A stretch of 64,000 nt of DNA from Ceratotherium simum simum (GCF_000283155.1 NW_004454175.1:5498771-5562770); one strand, 5' to 3'; positions 50,727-63,295 are shown, counted from the stretch's first letter. The notes: a model not told the origin generated them from the letters alone. Numbers and translations are program-made.

Positions 50727-52536
50727 GAAATTTCCCAATCTTAATAACAGGAAAAAAATAGACAAAAACAAATGAAGAGATCTTCAGGGACCTGTGGGAC
50801 TACAACAAAACATCTAACATTTATGTCACTAGAGTCCCAAAAGTAAAAGAGAAAGGGAGTGGGGGAGACTGAAAAAGTACTTAAAGAAATATGGCAAGAG
50901 ACATAAAGCTACAGGTTCAAGAAGCTGAGTGAACCCTAAACTGGATAAACCCAAAAATATCTATGTCAAGTCACATCATAACTAAACTTCTGAAAACTAA
51001 AGACAAGAAAGCATTCAGACAAAAACAAAACTTTACCCACAGGGGGAAAAAACAACTCAAATGACAGTGATTTCTCATCAAAAACCATGGAGGCCAGAAG
51101 GAAGTGGCCCAATATAATTCAAGTGCTGAAAGAAAAGACTGTCAACCCAGAATCCTGTACTCAGCAAAAATATCCTTCAGTCATGAGCAGGAAATCAAGA
51201 CCTTCTCAGATGAAGAAAAACTAAGCAAATTTTTCATCCACAGACATACCCTAAAATAAGTTCTCTAAACAGAAAAAACAAATGATAAAAGAAGAAACTT
51301 TTTGAGTATCAGGAAAGAAAAAAGAAAAGCGTAAGCAAAACTATGGGTAAACACAATAGGCTTTCTTTGTCCTCTTGAGTTTTCTAAATTATGTTTGACA
51401 GTTGAAGCAAAAGTTGTAACTGTCTGATGTGATTCTAAACGTACATACAGGAAACATTTTAAGACAATTATAAAGAGGGAAGGGTAAACGGACATAAAGG
51501 GAGATAAGGTTTCTATACTTCACTCAAACTGGTAAAATAATGACAACAGTAGACTGTAATAAGTAACGTATACATAATGTAATACCTATAGCAGACACCA
51601 AAAAAGATATACAAAGAGATACATCTAAAACACAACAGATAAATCAAAATGGAATTCTAAAATATGCTCAAGTAACCCACAGGAAGAAAAGAAAAACAGA
51701 AAACAAAAAATAAAATGGTACACTTAAGCCCTAACACATCTACAACTACATTAAATATAAAGTCTAAATTCATTAAGTCTAATTAACAGAGTGAGTTAAA
51801 AATCATGACCCAACTATATGATGTCTACAAGAAACTCACTTCAAAAATAACTATAAAGGCACGGTGAAGGCAAAGGATGGAAAAAGATAAATCACGTAAA
51901 CATTAACCAAAGGAAAGTAGGAGCAGTTATATTGATGTCAGATAAAGTAGACTTCAGAGCAAAGAAAATTATCAGAGACAGAGAGGTATCTTATAGAACG
52001 ATAAAAGGGTCAATCTATCAAGGCATAGCAATTCTAAACACACAGATGCCAAATGACAGAGCTAAAAAATATGTGAAGCAAAAACTGAAGGAACTGAAAG
52101 GATAGACAAATCCACAATCACGGCTGGAGCCTTCAACATCCCTCTCTCGACAAGTGACAGAACAACTAGACAGAAGTCAGCAAGGATATACAACTCAACA
52201 ACACTGTCAACCAACAGGATCTACAGGATCTAGTCAACATTTATAGAACACTCTACCAAACTACATCAGAATATGTATTTCTTTCTTTAATGCCCACGGA
52301 ACATATAAGACAGATCACACCAACATAAACCCTGGGCCATAAAGCACACCTCAACAAATTTAAAATAACTGAAATCACACAGAGTATCTTCTCTGACCAC
52401 AACAGAATCAAACTAGAATTCAATAATGGAAAGATAAAAGGAAAATCTTCAGCCACTTGGAAACTAAGTAATACACTTCTAAATACCCCATGGGTCAAAT
52501 AGGAAGTCTCAAGGGAAATTTAAAAAAACACACCGA

Positions 52537-52797
52537 GGGGCCGACCCGGTGGTGTATCGGTTAAGTTCGAACGTTCCACTTCAGTGGCCCGGGGTTCACC
52601 AGTTCGGATCCTGGGCATGCACCTACTCACCCACCGCTCATCAAACCATGCTGAGGCGGCAACCCACATAGAAGAACTAGAAAGACCTATAACTAGGATG
52701 TACAACTATGTACTGGGGCTTTGAGGAGGAAAAAAAAAAAGAAAAAAGAGGAAGATCAGCAACAGATATTAGCTCAGGGCCAATCTTCCTTAAAAAA
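52537..52797 (+). mobile_element. ERE SINE, intermediate subfamily, in L1
   Basis: The head ggggccgacccggtggtgta is followed by a body containing the tagaagaactagaaagacc segment. The duplication aaaaaaacacaccga / aaaaaaatacactga flanks it. Confidence 0.93.
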
Positions 52798-54875
52798 AAA
52801 AAAATACACTGAACTGAATCAAAATAAAAATACCATGTATGAATGAAAATAAAAATACAAGGTATTAAAAAATACGGAACACAGTCAAAGCAGTGAAAGG
52901 AAACTCATAACACTAAATGCATACACTAGAAGAGGAAAAAATCTCAAATCAATAATTTAAGCTTCTACCTTAAGAGAAGAGGGAAAAATCCAAAGCTAGC
53001 AGGAGAAAAAAGGAGCAAAGAAAAAAAAAGAGAAAACACATATTACCAATATTAGGAATGAAACAAGAATATCACTACAGCCTGCAGACAGCAAAAGAAT
53101 AAGGGAATACAACTCCACCTCTACACACTTTGATTCAACAACTCAGACTGAACGGGCCACTTCTTCAAAAACACAAATTACCATAAATCACTTGATATAA
53201 AACAGATAATATGAATAACTCTTTAAAGGTTACCAAGGAAAATGAATTTATAATTTATAAAGCTCAAAAAAAAAGAAAAATTCTCTGAGCCCACGTGGTT
53301 TTCAGCAGAGAAGTCTACCAAATGTTTAGAGAGAAATTAATATCAACTCTACATAATCTATTCCAGAGATAAGAAGAAGAGGGAACACTTCCCAATTTAT
53401 TTTATGAAGACAGTATTACCCTGATACCAAAACTAGACAAAGACATGAATATAAATGTAAGAATCCCTAATGAAACAGTAGCAATAGTATTCAGCAATAT
53501 ACAAACAGATGATACAAAATGATCAAGTGGGGTTTATTCCAGGGATGCAAAGCCAGTTCAAAACTTGAAAATCAATCAATGTAATCCACCATATTACCAA
53601 ACTAAAGGAGAAAAATCACATAATCATACTAATTGTTGCAGAAAATACAATTGGCAAAACAATACTCAATTGTGATAAAAACTCTTAGAAAACTATGAAT
53701 AGAGGGGAACTCCCTCAACCTGATAAAGAGCTTGTATAAAAAAAAACTTACAGCTAACATTATACTTAATAGTGAAAGACTGAATGCTTTTCCCTAAAAT
53801 GAGGAACAAGGCAAGTATGCCTAGTCTCTCCAATCTTATTCGACATAGTGCTCCAAGTTCTAATCAATGCAATAAGACATGAAAAAGAAACGGGGGCATA
53901 CAGATCAAAAGGGAAGAAATAAGTTTGCCCCTCTTTGCAGATGATATAACTGTCTATGTAGGAAATCCCAAGGAATCTATCAAAAAATTCCTAGAACTAA
54001 TAAATGAGTTCAGCAAGGTTGCAGGATACAACATAACACACAAAAATCAATTGTATTTCTATATACTAACAATGAACATGTAAACACTGAAATACAACAC
54101 CATTTATAACCACTCCAAAAATGGAATACTTAGGTATAAATCTAACAAAACATGTACAATACTTCCATGCTGAAAACTACAAAACGCTGATGAGAGAAAT
54201 CAAAGACCTATAAAAAATGGAGAAACATACAATGTCCATGGATTGGAAGACTCAATATAGTAAAGACGTCAATTCTCCCCAAATCGATACATGGGTTTCA
54301 TGCAATTCCTAGCAAAATCCCTGCCATCAAGATTCTTTGTGGATATAGACAAGATTATTCTAAAATTTATATAGAAAAGCAAAGAAACTAGAATAGTTAA
54401 TGTAATTTTGGAAAAGAATGAAGTAGGAGGAATCAATCTACCAGATTTCAAGACTTATTATATACCTATAGTAATCAACACTGTGGCACTGGTAAAGGGA
54501 TAAACACATAGATCAATGGAACAGAGAAGAGAACCCAGAAATAAAACACAAATATGCCCAATTGTTTGACAAAGGTACAAAAACAATTCAATGGAGAAAA
54601 ATTGCATTTCCCACAAATGGTGCTGGAGCGCCTAGATATCCATAGGCAAAAATAATGAACTTTGATCATATCTTATATAAAAATTAATTCAAAAGGGATC
54701 ATGGACTTCAATGTAAAATAGAAAACTGTAAAACTTTTAGAAAAAAGATTTCTAAAACTTTAGGACTCAATTTTCAGGATCTAAAACTAGGCTAGACTTG
54801 ACACCAAAAGCACAACCCATGAAAGGAAAAACTGAAAATTTGGACGTCATCAAAATTAAAAATTTTGCTCTGTGA

Positions 54876-55088
54876 GGGCTGGCCCCGTGGCTTAGAGGTT
54901 AAGTACATGCGCTCCGCTACTGGCGGCCCGGGGTTCGGATCCCGGGCGCGCACCGACGCACCGCTTCTCCGGCCATGCTGAGGCTGCGTCCCACATACAG
55001 CAACTGGAAGGATGTGCAACTATGACATACAACTATCTACTGGGGCTTTGGGGGAAAAATAAATAAATAAAATTATTAAAAAAAAAAA
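54876..55088 (+). mobile_element. Young ERE SINE in L1 with perfect 18-bp duplication
   Basis: Near-consensus head and middle, ending after gggctttggggg with an (aaat)n/A tail. The perfect duplication aaaaattttgctctgtga flanks it at 54858-54875 and 55089-55106. Confidence 0.96.
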
Positions 55089-55465
55089 AAAAATTTTGCT
55101 CTGTGAAAGACCACATGAAGAGAATGAAAAGATAAGCTACAGAGTAGAAAAAAATATTTTCAAACCACATATCTGACAAGGAACTAGTATCTACAATATA
55201 TAAAAGAATGCTTGATACTCAACAGTAAAACAAAAAAAATCAATCCAAATAGAAAATGGGCAAAAAACATGAATAAACATTTTACCAAAGAGGACATACA
55301 GATGACAAATAAGCACATGAAAAGATGTTCAATATTATTAGCCACCAGGAAAATGCAAATTAAAACCACAATGAAACATCACTGCACACCTAATCAGAAC
55401 ATAAAATTAAAAAGTCAAATAAAAAAAAAATGCTGCCAACAATGCAAAAAAACTGGATGACTCAC

Positions 55466-55854
55466 TGTCTTAATCTGCTAGGGCTGCCAAAACAAAATAC
55501 CACAGACTGGGTGGCTTAAACAACAGAGTTCTAGAGGCTGGAAGTCCAAGATCAAGGCATGAGCCAGTTTGGTTTCGCCTGAGGCCTCTCTCCTTGACTT
55601 GCAGACCACTGCCTTCTCACTGCATCCTCACAGGCTCTTTCCTCTGCGTGTGCATATCCCTCAAGGATGTGGGTCCAAATTTCTCCTTCTTATAAGGACA
55701 TCAGTAAATTGGATTAGGGCCCACTCTAAAGGCCTCATTTTAACTTAATCACCTCTTCAAAGACCCTTTCTCCAAATATAGTCACATTGTAAGGTATCAG
55801 GGGTTAGGGCTTCAACATATGAATTTGAAGGGGGACAAAATTCAGCCCATAATG
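55466..55854 (-). mobile_element. MLT1-type solitary LTR (ERVL-MaLR) in L1
   Basis: It reads tgtcttaatctgctagggct on the plus strand through gggtggcttaaacaacagag to cagcccataatg, the reverse complement of an MLT1-class LTR. The 5-bp duplication ctcac / ctcat is at 55461-55465 and 55855-55859. No internal retroviral genes are present. Confidence 0.85.
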
Positions 55855-56996
55855 CTCATACAATCTAGTGGGAATGTAAAATGGTACAGCCACTCTGGAA
55901 AACTGTTTGGCAACTTCTTAAAAAAACCAAACATGTAACCACCATTATGACCCAGCAATTGCACTCCTAATCATTTATCCCAGAAAACTGAAGACTCGTG
56001 TTCACACAAAAACCTACACACAAATGTTCACAGTAGCTTTAGCCATAATAGCCAACAACTGGAAACAACCTAGATGTCCTTCAATGGGTGAATGTTTAAA
56101 CAGTGGTACATCCAGACCATGGAATACTACTCAGCAATTTAAAAAGAACAAACTATTTAACCATGCGATAACTTGAATATCCAGACGATTATGCTGAATG
56201 GAAAAAGCTAATCCCAAAAGTTTACATACTGTAGATTCCATCTATATAGCACTCTTCAAATGACAAAACTACAGAAATGGAAAATAGATTAATGGTTGCC
56301 AAGTGTTAAGGAGAAAGGAGATAGGCAGGAAGGAAGTAGGTGTGGCTACAGAAGGAAACTCTTTATATCTTGCTACATACGGGTGGGAAACTTCGATGAA
56401 ACCTTTTTGCACTTTCTAATCTTTGAATGATGTGCTCTGAAATAAATTAGAAGACTATTAATGGTCAAATAGGGGTGGATGGGGAGATTTTAGTTACCTT
56501 CTGTGAGATGATTAACGAGGGCCAGGCACTGTGCTAAGCCAGACTTATCCTGGCTCCAACACCTGTGCTTCCCTTCACCAGGCTGCACTCATTTCTTAAA
56601 TGTCACCCAAAGTTAAAAACCGCAGTTGTCCAGCATGATCCTGCACAAAAGATGGAAGTTACAAAATTACCTCTCCTCTTCTACCAACATTCTTATTTCC
56701 TTAGTATCTGATCTCAGCCAAGTATTAAGGAGAAAAGCTATAATTATCTGCTTAAATGAGTCACACTAAGGTATAAGTAACTGATGGGCTTGAATATTCT
56801 CACAATGTACAAAAGCAGCTTAAGTTGAATGGCATTTCAATAGAAATTGTATGTGTAAGATAGAATGAACTGTAGTCCAAGTGTTGTCACCTGTTTAATT
56901 CAGATGCCCTAAAGCATCCACTCCCCATTTCTGATCTTGGCGTTCTTAGGTATTTTGAATGTAGATTGGACACAAATTCTAAATTACAAAGTAGTC

Positions 56997-57780
56997 CTAG
57001 TAGCTTCCATCTCCCCACAACTCAGGAATGTATGTCTGGTTAGCTGCTCGTCCTATAAGGGAGGAAATATTTGGAATAGAGATTTCATCTGTCTGTGAGT
57101 AAAGATAATCCAGAACCTGGCAAAAATGGTAAAAATCCATGTTTGCCTTCTCAGCTGCCTCTAAATTTCCCTTTCTCCTGCCTTCTAAGTTCTCTACCAC
57201 CCCCAGGGCATCCTTGATACCTCCTGCCCCTGGGAGGCCACTGTCTTCCAGCTTCCCCTATCAAAACAGAAAAGGACTTAAGGGCTAAACTCAAGTCTTT
57301 TAACAGACTTACACTTTGAACAGACTTGTAGTTGAAGGCAGTGAAGAGAAATGTTCACCTTTTGGGATGGCTTGGTTTACTGAGGGAGCAGGAGCTTTGT
57401 TTAATTTGCTGAGTCCATTAGGAAAATCGCTTAGTACTGATACCATGCCTGGGGGAACTGGGTCAAGACTTAATAGGTTACTTGAGCTCTCCTTTGCCCT
57501 CTCCACTCTTTTAACCTTAATTATTTGGAAGCAAAGAATCTCAAATTCCAAGAATCTAGATTCCATTTTCCAGGTGTCTACTTCCTTCTCCTGGTTTGAG
57601 ATCCCTTTCCTTCTTTGAGAATGGTGGTCACTTTGTAACTCCTCCTGCTCTCCAACTCCCAGCAACCTGTTCTCACGGCCCAGAGTTCTCGAAGCCTCCA
57701 GCATATGAGGGGTAAAGGAACTATGAAGGTCTGGGGGGATGGGTGTGGATAACTCATGAGTGGCTAGGGTGAGCTCATGG
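56997..57780 (-). other. Candidate unrecognised two-part coding sequence or pseudogene
   Basis: On the minus strand an open frame runs from about 57780 to 57315 (first ATG in frame at 57704-57702). After an interruption, the same frame continues from 57257 to a stop at 56999-56997 (87 codons including the stop). The 57-nt interruption begins gtgtaagt, ends ttttctgttttgatag and contains six in-frame stops. It therefore looks like a very short GT-AG phase-0 intron. The predicted product is hydrophilic. Recognisable pieces include GVGEQEELQSDHHSQRRKG, PNGLSKLNKAPAPSVNQAIP and NMDFYHFCQVLDYLYSQTDE. There is no signal peptide or membrane span. I cannot name a family. Local base composition is richer in GC than the surrounding L1 sequence. 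A decayed gene copy is as likely as a live gene. Confidence 0.3.
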
Positions 57781-58439
57781 ACTCCCAAATTAAGGAAAAA
57801 AGCAAAAGACCATCACCCCTACTACCACCCTATCCAGCTGATGTAAAGTAAGATTCAGCACTTTTGTTTTTTACAAAGTAGCTAGGGGGTGGATTGGGGG
57901 GGCAGTTTAATGATAATAATTGTTAAACAGTACACAGTACATGATATCAGGAAAAAACTACTGACTGGCAATGATTATATATACTGGAGAATGCAATGGG
58001 AAAGAAAAGCTTCTAAAATTGGATCTTAAAGTTAATTACAATAATATATGTGAACTGCTTTTAATTTCTGCCTAATTATTATGCAACATAATGAACATGC
58101 ACATCATAAAAGATGCGTCAGATTAACTTTCAGTTTTACTTTAATGCAACTGCATCCTTTCCTTCCAATCTCCACCCCTGCAGCTTCATTCACTGTTGGC
58201 TGCAAATGTAGCATGGTGATTCCTCTTAAAACTTTTTAGAAAACAATTACCAAGACACTATGCTGTCACACCAGAAGAGAGGCCAGTAACTTAGTGTCAC
58301 TTCTCAGATTGTCCATCTTGCAACCACAGTATTACTTCCTTCCCAGATCCAAACCATTCCTTATTTAGTTACTACAATTATTTACCCCAAACAACATTTT
58401 TTATCACTTCCCAGCTGATGAAGCACAAGCTGTTTCACA

Positions 58440-58775
58440 ACAAGCAGCATCAAAATCTAAACTCTTAAATGGCTCAATGAAAAGATGCTCAAATTAATTT
58501 ATAATAAAAAATACACACCAATAGACTGGCAAAGATCAAACACTTTGGTAACATGGTTATAGCAACACAGATGTTCTCATATATCCCTAGTGGGTATGCA
58601 AAATGGTACAACCTCTATGGAGGGAAATTTGGCAATATCTATCAAAATTATAAATGCAAGTACCCATTTCTAGGAATTTATCTTACAGTATACCCACCTG
58701 CCCCACCAGTGTGTGTCAAATAACATATACAAAGTTATTCATTGCAGTATTACTGTAAGGACAAAAAAATTAATA
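58440..58775 (+). mobile_element. L1 ORF2-end fragment
   Basis: The motif ggagggaaatttggcaatat followed by tctaggaatttatcttaca is distal L1 ORF2. It abuts a MIR copy on the right. Confidence 0.8.
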
Positions 58776-58784
58776 ACAATAATA

Positions 58785-59030
58785 GCAAACACTTATCTAG
58801 CACTTAGTACAGTGCCAGACACTGTTCTAAGCACTTGAACATTTAATCCTCCCAACAATCCTATGAGGCAGGATGCTTTTAACACCCCCACTGTACAGAC
58901 GGAGAAACTTAAGAGGCCAACTAAAAATAGCCCAAGATCACATAGGTCATGTGGAGCCAGGATTTGAACCCAGGTAGCGTAGCTTTAGAACCCAGTTCTC
59001 TGAACTATTATGATATACTAAACCATCTAA
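58785..59030 (-). mobile_element. MIR SINE
   Basis: Antisense MIR: tagcacttagtacagtgcca, tcctatgaggcaggatgct and gccaggatttgaacccaggt. Confidence 0.88.
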
Positions 59031-59109
59031 AGATATATCAATAGTGGAAAAGTTGAATAAAATGTATGGTACATCCATTTAAAAGAATATTACACCTTTA
59101 AAAAGAAAG

Positions 59110-59760
59110 CTCTTTTAATTCCCCTTCCTACTTTGAGGGTAGGCTGAACCTAGTGACTCATTTCCAAAAATAAAGTACAGAAAGGGAAAAATAGTAACTT
59201 TACAGTGGAGAAACCTGGCAAACACTACCTTAACCAAGTGACCTAAGGTAACATCACCAGTGATGTCATGTAAATATCAGGTACTCCTTCACGTGACATA
59301 ATGAGAAGGGCAACTCAACTGTATTATTTCTAAAAATCCACAGCTCCATTCTAATCATGAGGAAAACAAGAGACAAACCCAAGGTGAGAAACATTCTATA
59401 TAATATCTAACCAGTATCCCTCAAAACTGTCAAGGTCATAAAAAAACAAAAGAGACTGAGAAACTGTCAGAAGAGAACAAGAAGACACGACAACTAAATG
59501 CAATGTGGTGTTCTGAATGGGATCATGAAACAGAAAAAGGACATTAACAAAAAAACTAGTGATAGCCAAATAAAGTGTGGAGTTTACTTAACAGGAGGTA
59601 CTGATGTTGGTTTCTTAGTTTTGACAAATGTACCACAGTAAGATGATAACATTAGGGGAAACTGAAACCGGGTGAGGTGTATACGGAAACTTTTTGTACT
59701 ATTTTTGCAACTTCTCTGTAAACCTAAAATTATTCCAAAGCAAAAAGTTTATTTAAAAAA
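59110..59760 (+). mobile_element. L1M-type 3' UTR
   Basis: It carries the same 3' UTR family as 44040-45215 (tttttgcaacttctctgtaa, then an A-rich end). Confidence 0.65.
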
Positions 59761-60022
59761 AAAAAAATAAGAAAGCTCTTGTGTATTGATATAAAAAAAA
59801 TCTCCAAGAAGTGAAAAACGGAAGGCGCAGCATAGAGTGTACAGTATGGAAGAAGCAGGATGTACATAGGTATAGAAATATCATTTGTGCAAAATGGATG
59901 GGAAAGCACATATGTAAACATAAAATATTTCTGGAGGAATACATAAGAATCTGATGAACCTGGTTGATTTTGTGAAGGAGAGGACGCAGTAGCTGAGGAA
60001 CAGGAATAAAAGGAAGATTTTT

Positions 60023-60316
60023 TTTTTTTTTTGTGAGGAAGATCAGCCCTGAGCTAACATCCATGCTAATCCTCCTCTTTTTGCTGGGGAAGACTGGCTC
60101 TGAGCTAACATCTATTGCCAATCCTCTTCCTTCCCCCCGCCCCAAAGCCCCAGTAGATAGTTGTACGTCATAGTTGCACGTCCTTCTAGTTGCTGTATGT
60201 GGGACGCGGCCTCCGCATGGCCGGAGAAGCGGTACCTCGGTGCACGCCCGGGATCCCAACCCGGGCCGCCAGTAGCGGAGCGCGCGCACTCAACCACCAA
60301 GCCACGGGGCTGGCCC
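60023..60316 (-). mobile_element. ERE SINE, long subfamily, GC-rich head
   Basis: A full-length minus copy whose head retains many CpGs (around 60180-60300), suggesting a recent insertion. The duplication aaaaggaagattttt / aaaaggaagactttt flanks it. Confidence 0.95.
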
Positions 60317-60404
60317 AAAAGGAAGACTTTTTAATGCATCCTCCTGCACCTTTTTAATTTTAAAACACACAAATGTATTACTTATTCTAAAATAATTAAC
60401 TTTT

Positions 60405-60702
60405 GGGGGGCCAGGCCCAGTGGCATAGCAGTTAAGTTCGCATGCTCTGCTTCGGTGGCTCAGGATTTGCAGGTTCAGAACCCGGGCATGGACCTACGCA
60501 CCGCTTATCTAAGCCATGCTGTGGCGGCATCCCATATAAAGTAGAGGAAGACGGGCATGGATGTTAGCCTAGGACCAGTCCTCCTCAGCAAAAAAGAGGA
60601 GGACTGGCAGATGTTAGCCCAGGGCCAATCTTCCTCAGCAAAAAAGAGGAGGATTGGCAACAGATGTTGGCTCAGGGCTAATCTTTCTCAAAAAAAAAAA
60701 AA
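60405..60702 (+). mobile_element. ERE1 SINE with internal tandem duplication
   Basis: ERE1 with the block from gaggaggactggcag to cctcagcaaaaaa present twice near the 3' end (about 60594-60660). The perfect duplication aattaactttt flanks it at 60394-60404 and 60703-60713. Confidence 0.95.
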
Positions 60703-61166
60703 AATTAACTTTTAAAATGAAAACAATGACAAGGACCTGAACTAAGGCGAAGCACTGGAAATAATATAGGGGACTAATCAGAGAGAATTTTAGGAGATAA
60801 AAAAGAAAATCTAACCTCCATCTGTTAAGGCTTCCCACACCCCCTTCCTCACTTTTTCCACCAACCTCATTTCTCATTAATGCACTGCAGACATTTTATT
60901 CTAGCTGAACCAATCGGACTGCCAACCCCAACAAGTCACCAGCTTGTTCCCCAAATCCACATCTCTCCTGGCAAAATCTAGCTCTAAACTTAAAAAGCCA
61001 CCCACCTATTGTGCTCTTCAGCATCCTGCATATTTGTCTATAACAAGGATGGCAAATCCAGGCACTCAGGCCATCACTCCTCCTACGCCCTTGACGACAA
61101 CAACACTGCTCAATGATCACAGCAGCCTTTTCCTCTAAATCCACACGCTGCCTCCAACTACTTCTT

Positions 61167-61467
61167 TTATTTATTTTTTTTGTGAGGAAGATCAGCCCTG
61201 AGCTAACATCCGTGCTAATCCTCCTCTTTTTGCTGAGGAAGACCAGCTCTGAGCTAACACCTACTGCCAATCCTCCTCCTTTTTTTCCCCCCCAAAGCCC
61301 CAGTAGATAGTTGTATGTCATAGTTGCACATCCTTCTAGTTGCTGTATGTGGGACACAGCCTCAGCATGGCTGGAGAAGCAGTGCGTCGGTGCGCGCCCA
61401 GGATACGAACCCGGGCCGCCAGTAGCGGAGTGCACGCACTTAACCGCTAAGCCATGGGCCGGGCCCC
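61167..61467 (-). mobile_element. ERE SINE, long subfamily
   Basis: A full-length minus copy. The perfect 13-bp duplication ccaactacttctt is at 61154-61166 and 61468-61480. Confidence 0.95.
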
Positions 61468-62740
61468 CCAACTACTTCTTAACATAGTGTTCCATGCAGC
61501 CACAATTATCAATCAAAGCTGCCCCATGAAATAAAACCTATTTGCCGTATCTGGTCTCTACTACATTAATCTGTTTGCTTTGATATTTTCCTCCATGGAT
61601 TTCATGTATATTTATTTATACCTACCCCTATTTTGTTCTGAAAAGGATTAATGAGACTTACAAGAACACATGAACTATAAAAAGTTAATAAATTAAAAAA
61701 TAAAGGCAAAAGAATAAAGAAAACACCAAAAATGGTGCCAAGAAAAAGGCTAAAAAAATGTACAGATAAAAACCTATATGCCTGCTCTGGGTAGGCCACA
61801 AATCTGGCTCTGGCTTTCTAGTAGCCATCACAAAAGGAAACCCCAGTCCACGGCCTAGGAGATAAACAGAAAAGCACTCAGAAGGGGAACTATTCTTGGT
61901 ACTTAGACAAAACAGTAATTTTTATAAAACAAAGAGAACAGTATAGAATGAATAAGATATTCAAGAAACACAACTCCCAGTTTTTAAAAGGTTGGGTTGT
62001 TTCTGATAGTATCCATCAGGAGAGACCTATGGTATCTTAACAAAGCCCAATGAAGCAAAAGTGATTGTACAAAGAGCAGGCACAATCTTTAAGAACTGCT
62101 GTGTCCTTTTACTTGGTTTCCTCCTTCACTGTCTTCCTAACTAAATATAAATAAACTCCTTGAAGACAAGAACCTTGATTTCTCACTGTTACATATAGGT
62201 CATGATGCTCTGCATTCTGCAAAAGAGAAGCATTCGATATCAGTGAGAATTTACATAGTGCAATTTAAGCCTACTCTGATAAAAATTCTCTAACCTAAAC
62301 ATAGGAATTCCCACTCCTACTAAATAGAATAAAAATGGTAACTGAAGCCTCAATAAATAGAATTTCTAAACCTCTATACTATTACTGAATCAAACTTTAA
62401 TTTGTGATGTCCCAATAGTATTTTTTGTTTTGCATATCCCTAGCACAAAGCTTGCAAAAATGCCAAATCAATATCACTGAATCTGATCAAATAAAATGAC
62501 ACCCACAGCAGCAAAAGCTTTGGCAACTCCTATCAAAGGAAAGACAATATTACTATCTTTCAAGAATATAATCAATAGCTCTTTACAAACCAGCTGACAA
62601 AGGCAGGTTCATTTTTTAAATGACTTCGCAAGTCTGCTAGCAGACGATGAATTATAAAGCAGATTTTCCCTACTTCTTTCCAAGAATCTGTAGTTTCTGT
62701 AAATGCCAAACTGCCAAAGAACTGTAATTCCCAGTTCTTC

Positions 62741-62775
62741 CACACATACACATACACGCGCGCGCACACACACAC
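62741..62775. repeat. (CA)n/(CG)n alternating tract
   Basis: A 35-bp strictly alternating pyrimidine-purine tract of CA, TA and CG steps, including four CG dinucleotides in a row. Confidence 0.95.
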
Positions 62776-63109
62776 CCCACTATCAAACAAGCTTATATTT
62801 CCCTTTATGACCACTACCTACCCCCTCTCTCCTTTACCTGGTCAAATTGGAAATGCAATGAAGCTTAATAAATTATTTAGGTAAAGCGATTATGAGCAAC
62901 ACAAGTATTAAAAAACTTAAATTATCACTTTTAAGCCTAGGCATTAGGATGCATTAACAATCCTCTATTTGTATTTTATTAACGGAAATCATTTATTAAT
63001 AAGTAGTCTCTTCATGCATTGGTTTAGTTTTTTTATATACTTGGTATTTCTGTATGTAGGGCACACCCTACTATCCCCAGGAGGGGATGGTTGTAATGAG
63101 TGAAAGAAC

Positions 63110-63295
63110 ATGGTTAGGACTGGGGGAGTCCACCAAATGGACCTCAGAAAATCCAATTCTGTGCCTTTGTTTCTTCATCTATTAAAATGGGAAATGACAA
63201 TCATCTCTATCTGCTAGAATTATTGAGAGAATTAAATGAGGTAAGATTTGTAAACTGCTTAAGAAATGCATACAAAATAGATTCTCAATAAGTGT
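63110..63295 (+). mobile_element. MIR SINE
   Basis: MIR core tgtttcttcatctattaaaa, tgggaaatgacaatcatctc and the tail attctcaataagtgtta. Confidence 0.75.

Larger units (their letters stand above)
49300..56455 (+). mobile_element. Near full-length dead L1 with five nested insertions
   Basis: About 5.6 kb of L1 sequence remains after subtracting four EREs and one MLT1 LTR. Visible landmarks are ORF1-type sequence at 50750-51290, endonuclease-type sequence near 51750-52520, and a reverse transcriptase FADD region (tttgcagatgatataact at 53934). The 3' end contains the usual primer-like segments at 55860-56400. Many frameshifts and stops make it inactive. It lies antisense to SESTD1. Confidence 0.9.

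Noticed and set aside
60896..61471. A 191-codon minus-strand ORF
   Set aside because: Its first two thirds are the translated ERE SINE at 61167-61467; the frame only runs on into flanking sequence. The same explanation covers the 178-codon frame at 59753-60289 and those near 41507-41984, 50327-50695 and 63611-63901.
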